Assembly (NCBI GenBank): GCA_902775835.1
Contig: CACYNZ010000080.1
Span: forward strand, 1-12,262
Direction of reading: 5' to 3'
Length of the DNA: 12,262 nt
DNA from: an uncultured Eubacteriales bacterium
GTDB lineage: Bacteria; Bacillota_A; Clostridia; Christensenellales; Aristaeellaceae
Below the pieces are notes generated by a model, which did no database searches, was not told the DNA's origin, and saw only the letters and a list, made by a program, of their open reading frames with translations. Shown one piece after another: positions 7,032 to 12,262 of this stretch (the first letter of the stretch is position 1; each line of letters opens with the position of its first letter). The position numbers and the translations under genes are program-made.

Positions 7032-7811
7032 ATGAAAAAGCTCCTTGCTATCCTGCTTGCATGCACCATGCTGTTTACCCTGGCGGGCACGGCGGTTCTG
7101 GCGGAGGACGAGCAGCCCCAGCCTGAAGGCGGAAAAAAGTTTGAAGGCAACTGGGCCGTGATGGGCGGTCTGGTTGAGATCTATTATGAAGAGGAAGGCT
7201 ACCGCGTGCTGGTAGACCTCTGCAACAACGAGGACTGGAGCGGCGTGGAGTATGAGTACTCCTGCTACTATGTGGAGAACGAGGATGCCCTGGTGTCTAT
7301 TTCTTCCGTCAAGACTCCCTACACCTCGGATGCGTCCACCTTTGACCGCACCAGGGGAGAGGCTGAGTATGAAGGCATGGACGAAGACGGCATGGAAACC
7401 GTGTTCACCATTGCGGAGAACGGAAGCCTTCACTGGGCGGACGGCCATGACAAGGGTGCCGGGGAAGATCTGGAATTCCGGAATATCGGCGCATTCAATG
7501 GCGCATGGCGTTCAGCAGAGGGTGAGGAGCCTGCCTGGGTGGAGTTCACCTGGGAAGGACTGGATGAGGAAAAGTACTATTATTCCGTGTATCTGCACCG
7601 CGGCGATGACGAAACCTATACCGAGTTCATCATGACCGGTACCTACAATGAAGAGACCGGCAAGCTCGAGTGTACCGGCAGCAATGTGGACACGGAGGAC
7701 AAGGAGACCTACGAGGCTGTCTTCTCCCGGACCGAGGATGGAAAGCTTCTGTATGAAGCGGCCAACGGTATTGTCATGGAATATGACCTGCTGGGCGGCA
7801 GCCAGGGCTGA
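7032..7811 (+). CDS. Secreted acidic protein with two tandem beta-rich repeats, function unknown
   Basis: I do not recognise the family. 259 residues from ATG 7032, preceded by AAAGGA at a longish 12-nt spacing. The in-frame ATG at 6996 has no ribosome site. Signal peptide MKKLLAILLACTMLFTLAGTAVLA, with likely signal peptidase I cleavage after Ala24 (AVLA|EDE); there is no good lipobox. The mature protein is strongly acidic and rich in Tyr, Trp, Glu and Asp with alternating beta-strand pattern. Two similar halves are visible. Residues 37-154 start FEGNWAV and go through VEIYYEEEGYRVLV, YEYSCYYV, VFTIAENGSLHW and EDLEFRNI. Residues 155-255 start FNGAWRS and go through VEFTWEGLDEEKYYYSV, TEFIMTGTY, VFSRTEDGKLLY and VMEYDLL. 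This suggests two lipocalin-like small beta sandwiches or barrels. It stands alone between its own promoter and terminator; a link to the flanking transporters is unproven. Confidence 0.8.
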   Translation: MKKLLAILLACTMLFTLAGTAVLAEDEQPQPEGGKKFEGNWAVMGGLVEIYYEEEGYRVLVDLCNNEDWSGVEYEYSCYYVENEDALVSISSVKTPYTSDASTFDRTRGEAEYEGMDEDGMETVFTIAENGSLHWADGHDKGAGEDLEFRNIGAFNGAWRSAEGEEPAWVEFTWEGLDEEKYYYSVYLHRGDDETYTEFIMTGTYNEETGKLECTGSNVDTEDKETYEAVFSRTEDGKLLYEAANGIVMEYDLLGGSQG

Positions 7812-7857
7812 TCCCGCCGCATTCCTTTTCTGGAATATACCCCTATGCAAAGAAAAT

Positions 7858-7896
7858 GCCCGGTCTGCGGAAATCCGACAGACTGGGCTTTTTCTA
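7858..7896 (+). terminator. Rho-independent terminator after the secreted repeat protein
   Basis: GCCCGGTCTG (7858-7867) pairs with CAGACTGGGC (7879-7888), with one G-U pair. CGG/CCG extends the stem inward to an AAAT loop, and TTTTTCT follows. It starts 46 nt after the stop. Confidence 0.92.
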
Positions 7897-7916
7897 TCTG
7901 CGGCTGTGTCCGCCGG

Positions 7917-7944
7917 TTGACAACACCGGGCTCGATGATACACT
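7917..7944 (+). promoter_or_regulatory. Sigma-A promoter for the PTS operon
   Basis: A perfect TTGACA (7917-7922), a 16-bp spacer and TACACT (7939-7944; 4 of 6). The start point would be near 7951, giving an unusually long leader of about 178 nt before ATG 8129. Confidence 0.65.
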
Positions 7945-8128
7945 AGACACAGACATTCGAAGATCGGGAAAAAGTGCGGTGCAGCAGTCGTTTCTGTCAG
8001 ATGTATGGAGCATCCGGCTTTGCTGCAGGCGGGCATATGGCAGACATACAGTTTCAGCCGCCGATCAGAAGCAGAATCCATGCAGAGCCGTCAACTGCGG
8101 GCGGCGGAGAAGTCCGGAGGAATCTTTT

Positions 8129-9952
8129 ATGAAATACCTGCAAAAACTAGGAAAGTCCCTGATGCTCCCGGTTTCCTGCCTGCCGGTCTGCGGCCTCCTG
8201 ATGGGGCTGGGCTATCTGCTCTGTCCCGCTGCCATGCAGGGAGGCACCATGGAAGGGCTGGCCGCCCAGATCGGGTTTCTTCTCATCCGGGCGGGCGGAG
8301 CGCTGGTGGATCAGATTCCGCTGCTCTTTGCTGTCGGGGTGGGGATCGGGATGTCGGACGGAAGCGACGGCGTCGGCGGCCTTTCCGCACTGGTTTCCTG
8401 GCTGATGATCACGACATTGCTCAGCGTGGATACGGTGAAGACGCTGATTCCGGGGCTTGCGGAGGACACAGGGAAAACGCTTGCCTTTTCCAGGATCGCC
8501 AATCCCTTTATCGGCATACTCTCCGGCGTTATCGGGTCCTGGTGCTTCAACCGCTTCCATACGGTCCGGCTGCCGGACTGGCTTTCCTTTTTCAGCGGAA
8601 AGCGCTGCGTCACCATTTTCTCCGGCCTGGTTTCCGTTGCGGTGTCCTTTGTGCTGCTGTTCATCTGGCCGCTGTTCTTCTCAGGCCTTACGGCTGTCGG
8701 AAAGGAAATCGCGGATCTCGGAGCTCCCGGAGCCGGCATTTATGCGTTCCTGAACCGTCTGCTGATCCCGGTGGGCCTGCATCACGCGCTGAACAATGTG
8801 TTCTGGTTTGACACCATCGGCCTTGGTGATCTCAGCCATTTCTGGGCGGGGGAAACCAGCGCCGATGTCGGCTGGTCGCTGGGCATGTATATGTCCGGCT
8901 TCTTCCCCTGCATGATGTTCGGCGTGCCCGGCGCCGTGCTGGCAATGATCCGCAGCGTCAAGCCGGAAAAGCGGAAGGCTGTCTCGGGCATGCTTCTTTC
9001 CACCGCGGTCTGCGCCTTTGTCTGCGGCATTACGGAACCCTTTGAGTTCGCCTTCATGTTCCTCAGCCCTGTGCTGTATGTGGTATACGCCCTGCTCTAC
9101 GGCATTGTTACCTACATAACGGTGATCTCCGGATTCCGTGCCGGGTTCTCCTTTTCCGGTGGTGCGACGGACCTGTTCTTCTCGGCGTCTCTGCCCGCGG
9201 CTCAGCGCACATGGCTGATCCTTCCCCTGGGGCTTCTGGCGTTCGTCCTCTTTTACGGTGTTTTCCGCTTCATGATTCAGAAGTGGAACCTGAAAACCCC
9301 GGGACGGGAGGAGAACACGGAATCCGTGCCTGGAAACGGTACCGCAGACCCGGTCACTGCGTCTTCCGGGGATCAGAACGGTATGGCCGGGACAATCCTC
9401 CGCGGGCTCGGGGGAGCGGAAAACATCCTTTCCCTGGATCACTGTGTGACAAGGCTGCGCCTGGAGCTTCGGGATCCCACCCTGCTCAACGAAGCCGTGA
9501 TCCGCTCTACCGGTGTTCCAGGCATCATCCGTCCCGGAAAGAACGCGGTACAGGTCATTGTCGGCACGCATGTCCAGTTTGTGGCGGATGAAATGCGCCG
9601 CCTGTGCGCGGGAGAAAAACCGGCTGCGCCGGAGAAGGCGCGCTGGAAAGTCACCCGGAATGATCTGCTCTTCCGGAGTCTGCCCGATTTCAGCGGGCAT
9701 CAGTTCGAGTATGTGCTCACTGATCCTGTGGGCATTCATGCGCGGCCGGCCGGCGCCATCGCGTCCATTGCGAAACAGTATGACTGCACCGTCACCGTTT
9801 CAGTGGGGGACAGGAGCTGCAACGCCGACAGCGTGGTCGCACTGATGGCGCTGGGCGCCTCGGAGGGTTCAAGGCTGACCATACGTGCTGCGGGACCGGA
9901 TGCCGGGAAGGCGCTGGCAGCACTGTATCAGTATCTGGAGGAGAATCTGTGA
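8129..9952 (+). CDS. PTS permease IIC-IIB fused to HPr (glucose/GlcNAc family, NagE-like)
   Basis: 607 residues from ATG 8129, with CGGAGG 8 nt upstream. It imports and phosphorylates a hexose. Domains: IIC at about 1-388, a multi-spanning membrane domain with FLNRLLIPVGLHHALNN, MYMSGFFPCMMFGVPGA and GITEP (300-304); a Pro/Glu-rich linker after NLKTPGRE; IIB at about 419-500 with phospho-Cys439 in DHCVTRLRL; HPr at about 523-607 with phospho-His537 in GIHARPA. Ser568 lies 31 residues after that His, exactly the His15-Ser46 distance of ordinary HPr. From recall, the IIC wording (MSGFFP.MMFG.PGA, NRLLIP.GLH) is closer to E. coli NagE than to PtsG, so N-acetylglucosamine is the favoured substrate and glucose the alternative. 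NagE has IIA at this C-terminus; here HPr takes its place, which is unusual. The stop overlaps the next start by 1 nt (TGATG), so the missing IIA is supplied by the next gene. Confidence 0.92.
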   Translation: MKYLQKLGKSLMLPVSCLPVCGLLMGLGYLLCPAAMQGGTMEGLAAQIGFLLIRAGGALVDQIPLLFAVGVGIGMSDGSDGVGGLSALVSWLMITTLLSVDTVKTLIPGLAEDTGKTLAFSRIANPFIGILSGVIGSWCFNRFHTVRLPDWLSFFSGKRCVTIFSGLVSVAVSFVLLFIWPLFFSGLTAVGKEIADLGAPGAGIYAFLNRLLIPVGLHHALNNVFWFDTIGLGDLSHFWAGETSADVGWSLGMYMSGFFPCMMFGVPGAVLAMIRSVKPEKRKAVSGMLLSTAVCAFVCGITEPFEFAFMFLSPVLYVVYALLYGIVTYITVISGFRAGFSFSGGATDLFFSASLPAAQRTWLILPLGLLAFVLFYGVFRFMIQKWNLKTPGREENTESVPGNGTADPVTASSGDQNGMAGTILRGLGGAENILSLDHCVTRLRLELRDPTLLNEAVIRSTGVPGIIRPGKNAVQVIVGTHVQFVADEMRRLCAGEKPAAPEKARWKVTRNDLLFRSLPDFSGHQFEYVLTDPVGIHARPAGAIASIAKQYDCTVTVSVGDRSCNADSVVALMALGASEGSRLTIRAAGPDAGKALAALYQYLEENL

Positions 9953-11946
9953 TGAATCGATATGCATGCTCCGTCGCACAGGAAGGCTTTGCAGCCGGGG
10001 AAGCCTTTGTCCTTTTCCGGCCGGGTGCTGCCAATGTACAGCCGGACGATCCGGCATCAGAAGCCGCGCGGCTGGAACGCGCCATTGCAGAGCTCAGCGG
10101 GCGTCTTTCCCGGGGAAGAGCGGACCAGACGCCTGAAGAAGCCGCCATCGCGGACGCGGAGATTCAGATCCTTCAGGGAGCGGATTTTGCGGCATATGCG
10201 CGTTCCCTGATTCTGGAAGAAGGTCTGAGTGCTTCACAGGCCGTATCCCGTACAGCCGAAAAACTCAGCGCCATGCTCGCATCCAGCGGAAACGAGTATA
10301 TCCGGGCAAGAGGCGAAGATGTCCGCGGGCTTTCCGCAAGCCTTTCACTTCTTCTTGAAAAAACCGACGGCGGATTTCCGGACATGCCCTGCATTCTTGT
10401 GGCGGATGAACTGAGCCCTGCCCAGCTGCTTTCCATGCCGGAGCCGGAGCTGATCCGCGGCATCCTGACCTGCACCGGTTCCCGCACGTCCCATGTCTCC
10501 GTACTGGCGGGGAACAGCGGGATTCCGTACCTCTACGGGCTGGAAATGCCTGCTGAAAAGGTCCGCAGCGGGGATTATCTGATTCTGGATACCGAGCAGG
10601 GCTGCGTGCTGGTCAATCCGCCGGAGGAAGAGCGGCGGAAAGCGGAGGAAAAACAGCTGTCCATGGAAAAGCTGCGGAACATCCGGAAAACTCCGGGAAC
10701 AGGTCCCGCAACCCGGACCCGGATCTTTGCCAATATTTCCGGCACCGAAAAAACGGAGGATCTTCTTGCCGCAGCGCCGGACGGCATCGGCCTGTTCCGC
10801 TCCGAGTTCCTGTTCATGGACCGGGATGCCCCGCCCTCTGAGGAAGAGCAGTACCAGGCATACCGGCGGATCGCGGAAGCCATGCAGGAAAGGGAAGTCA
10901 CCATCCGGACCATGGATATCGGCTCGGACAAAAAGGCGGACTGGCTGAAGCTGCCCCAGGAAGCTAACCCGGCGCTTGGGCTGCGTGGGCTGCGGGTGCA
11001 ACTGGAGCACAGGGATCTTTTCCGTGTGCAGCTCAGGGCATTGCTTCGCGCGGCCGCCTGCGGCCATATCCGGATCATGGTCCCTATGATCGCGTCCCTG
11101 TGGGAAGTGGAGGAAGTGCAGGCGGAAATTGACAGCGCGGCCGCTGAGCTGGAACACGCGTCTGTTCCGTTCCGCATTCCGGAACTGGGCGTCATGATTG
11201 AAACCCCGGCGGCGGTCATGATCGCGCCGGAGCTGGCTGGCCGGGTCCGGTTCTTCAGCATCGGCACCAATGACCTGACCCAGTATACCCTGGCGGTGGA
11301 CAGGGAAGCGCAGCATCTGGAGCGATACGCAGATCCGCAGCACGAAGCGGTTTTCCGCATGATCAGACTTGCGGTGGATGCGGCGCATAAACAGAAGATT
11401 CCGGTGGCCGTCTGCGGCGAGCTCGCAGGCCGGCCGGGTGCGCTGGAAAGGCTGATCCGGCTTGGCGTGGACGAGCTCTCCGTCTCCGTCGCGAAAATCT
11501 CTGCTGTACGTCAGCTGGCTGCACAGGCGGAGCGTGAAATCCACTCCGGCAGCGAAGAAAAACACGGTATATACGCACCGGCGGAAGGTGAGCTGGTCCC
11601 CATGGCGGACATTCCGGATCCGGTGTTTTCAGGGGGAACCATGGGCGAGTGCGTGGGCATTCTGTCCGAGGACGGAAAGATCTATGCCCCGTTCACCGGC
11701 ACTGTCAGCACGGTTGCACGGACAGGTCACGCCATTTCCTTCTCCGGCTCCGGCGAAGAGGTCCTCGTGCATGTGGGCATCGATACGGTTCAGCTGAAGG
11801 GAGAAGGCTTCCACGTCCTTGTCAGGGAAGGTGATTCCGTGCAGCGGGGGCAGCTGGTCATGGAGGCGGACTGCCCTCTGATCCGCACCAGAGGCCTGAA
11901 CCCCATGGTTATCGTGGTGCGCCTGAATACGCCGAAAGACCGGTGA
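9952..11946 (+). CDS. ptsI: PTS enzyme I fused to a C-terminal glucose-family IIA domain
   Basis: 664 residues. Start taken as ATG 9952, overlapping the previous stop by 1 nt; GTG 9949 is nearly as good, since GGAGGAG (9937-9943) serves either. The EI part (about 1-525) autophosphorylates from phosphoenolpyruvate and passes phosphate to HPr. Its active His181 sits in SRTSHVSVLA. The PEP/Mg site is complete: R283 (GLFRSEF), R319 (TIRTMDIG), E417 (MIETPAA), N440-D441 (GTNDLTQY), R451 and C488 (AVCGELAG), at spacings matching E. coli EI. The IIA part (about 538-664) starts GIYAPAEGELVP and carries phospho-His607 in EVLVHVGIDTV plus the partner His593. IIA would take phosphate from HPr and give it to IIB Cys439. 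With the upstream IIC-IIB-HPr protein this makes a complete phosphorelay in two polypeptides. EI is normally a separate protein or joined as IIA-HPr-EI, so EI-IIA order is odd. No domain looks degenerate. Confidence 0.93.
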   Translation: MNRYACSVAQEGFAAGEAFVLFRPGAANVQPDDPASEAARLERAIAELSGRLSRGRADQTPEEAAIADAEIQILQGADFAAYARSLILEEGLSASQAVSRTAEKLSAMLASSGNEYIRARGEDVRGLSASLSLLLEKTDGGFPDMPCILVADELSPAQLLSMPEPELIRGILTCTGSRTSHVSVLAGNSGIPYLYGLEMPAEKVRSGDYLILDTEQGCVLVNPPEEERRKAEEKQLSMEKLRNIRKTPGTGPATRTRIFANISGTEKTEDLLAAAPDGIGLFRSEFLFMDRDAPPSEEEQYQAYRRIAEAMQEREVTIRTMDIGSDKKADWLKLPQEANPALGLRGLRVQLEHRDLFRVQLRALLRAAACGHIRIMVPMIASLWEVEEVQAEIDSAAAELEHASVPFRIPELGVMIETPAAVMIAPELAGRVRFFSIGTNDLTQYTLAVDREAQHLERYADPQHEAVFRMIRLAVDAAHKQKIPVAVCGELAGRPGALERLIRLGVDELSVSVAKISAVRQLAAQAEREIHSGSEEKHGIYAPAEGELVPMADIPDPVFSGGTMGECVGILSEDGKIYAPFTGTVSTVARTGHAISFSGSGEEVLVHVGIDTVQLKGEGFHVLVREGDSVQRGQLVMEADCPLIRTRGLNPMVIVVRLNTPKDR

Positions 11947-11976
11947 ATGCGCCCGGTTCAGGAACGGATACCTGCA

Positions 11977-12005
11977 TTGATACAGGAAGCGGGCACAGAT
12001 ATACT
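11977..12005 (+). promoter_or_regulatory. Sigma-A promoter for the gene at the right edge
   Basis: TTGATA (11977-11982), a 17-bp spacer and TATACT (12000-12005): 5 of 6 in each box. The start point would be near 12012. No clear terminator lies between the EI-IIA stop and this promoter, so some read-through from the PTS operon is possible. Confidence 0.7.
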
Positions 12006-12085
12006 TTCCCATCATGAAGGTTCTCAGAAGAGAAAAAAAGACTCCATATACGCGCACAGGCGCAGAAGTGAAGGAGGCGGCAGGA

Positions 12086-12262
12086 ATGCCCTTTGATCAG
12101 ACAACGCTTGGAGCACTGCTCAGCGATCCACGCATACAGCCGGTCGCCGCGGACGCCATCCGGGGCCGGGATCTCCGGAAAGAGGAACTGTGGAACAGGA
12201 CACTGGGACAGATCCGTGAAGAACAGCTGCTGTCAGGTGATCTCGAAGCCGGATTTGACCGG
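12086..12262 (+). CDS. N-terminal fragment of an unrecognised protein
   Basis: The reading frame is open to the window edge, showing 59 residues. ATG 12086 is chosen because AAGGAGG (12071-12077) lies 8 nt upstream. An in-frame ATG at 12014 has no ribosome site and would sit at the 5' end of the transcript from the promoter at 11977-12005. The visible part begins MPFDQTTLGALLSDPRIQP and is charged and mostly helical in character, with AIRGRDLRKEELWNRTL and no signal peptide or membrane segment. I do not recognise the family. Its proximity to the PTS genes hints at a carbohydrate role, but nothing in the fragment shows it. Confidence 0.6.
   Translation, partial: MPFDQTTLGALLSDPRIQPVAADAIRGRDLRKEELWNRTLGQIREEQLLSGDLEAGFDR

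Larger units (their letters stand above)
7812..8128 (+). other. 317-nt gap: terminator, PTS promoter and a structured leader
   Basis: This gap has no credible gene. It holds the upstream terminator (7858-7896), a promoter (7917-7944) and a leader of about 178 nt before the PTS genes. The leader has two inverted repeats: TGCAGCA (7980-7986) with TGCTGCA (8021-8027), and CCGCCG (8058-8063) with CGGCGG (8102-8107). The second ends 7 nt before the CGGAGG ribosome site (8115-8120). I could not recognise a riboswitch class or a GlcT/BglG-type antiterminator consensus in it. Confidence 0.5.

Noticed and set aside
7856..8128. N-terminal extension of the PTS permease frame by 91 codons
   Set aside because: The extension would begin inside a terminator hairpin and upstream of the promoter, and reads as Arg/Cys-rich noise; ATG 8129 has a well-spaced CGGAGG and the normal NagE/PtsG-type N-terminus.
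7951..8128. GlcT/BglG-type ribonucleic antiterminator target in the PTS leader
   Set aside because: No sequence resembling the conserved antiterminator element overlapping a terminator with a T-run was found, so only generic inverted repeats are reported.
10345..11565. 406-codon open frame on the minus strand opposite EI-IIA
   Set aside because: The plus strand encodes an unmistakable EI with all catalytic residues; the antisense product is His/Arg/Gln-rich with no motif, start signal or promoter.
1..12262. CRISPR arrays, tRNA/rRNA genes, insertion sequences, integrase or attachment sites
   Set aside because: No regularly spaced repeats, tRNA-like cloverleaf ends, transposase motifs or matching terminal repeats were seen on either strand.

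Overview
The window looks like a carbohydrate-uptake region of an uncultured, fairly GC-rich Bacillota (Clostridia-type) bacterium. Evidence is the near-consensus sigma-A promoters with 17-bp spacers, strong AGGAGG ribosome sites, rho-independent terminators, an LplB/YtcP-type sugar ABC importer and short-leader MKK signal peptides. A gut or rumen origin is plausible but is an inference. No RNA genes, CRISPR arrays, insertion sequences or integrases were seen.

Layout. (1) 1-3065, minus strand: a GH18 chitinase-like gene followed, with a 4-nt ATGA overlap, by a GH3 beta-glucosidase-type gene that runs off the left edge. Neither has a signal peptide, so both should act in the cytoplasm. The GH3 gene has a sharp base-composition change near 1360-1410. 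Its N-terminal third matches the rest of the window, while the remainder looks like Bacteroidota (Prevotella-like) sequence, still in frame. It is either a natural mosaic or an assembly chimera. (2) 3066-3269: a compact divergent promoter region with back-to-back promoters. (3) 3270-6821, plus strand: two ABC permeases and a solute-binding protein, closed by a strong terminator. No ATPase gene is present, as is common when a shared MsmX-type ATPase serves several importers. (4) 7032-7811: a monocistronic secreted protein of unknown function, apparently built from two copies of one beta-rich unit, with its own promoter and terminator. (5) 8129-11946: two overlapping genes that together encode all five domains of a phosphotransferase system in an unusual split, IIC-IIB-HPr and EI-IIA. 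The IIC/IIB portion resembles NagE (N-acetylglucosamine) more than PtsG. (6) 12086-end: the start of an unrecognised gene behind its own promoter.

How they may work together (inference): oligosaccharides enter through the ABC importer and are cut inside by the GH18 and GH3 enzymes, while monosaccharide, possibly GlcNAc, enters through the self-contained PTS. The chitin/GlcNAc reading rests on GH18 plus the NagE-like IIC. The GH3 is of the BglX type rather than NagZ type, which does not specifically support it. The PTS fusion architecture is the most notable item in the window.
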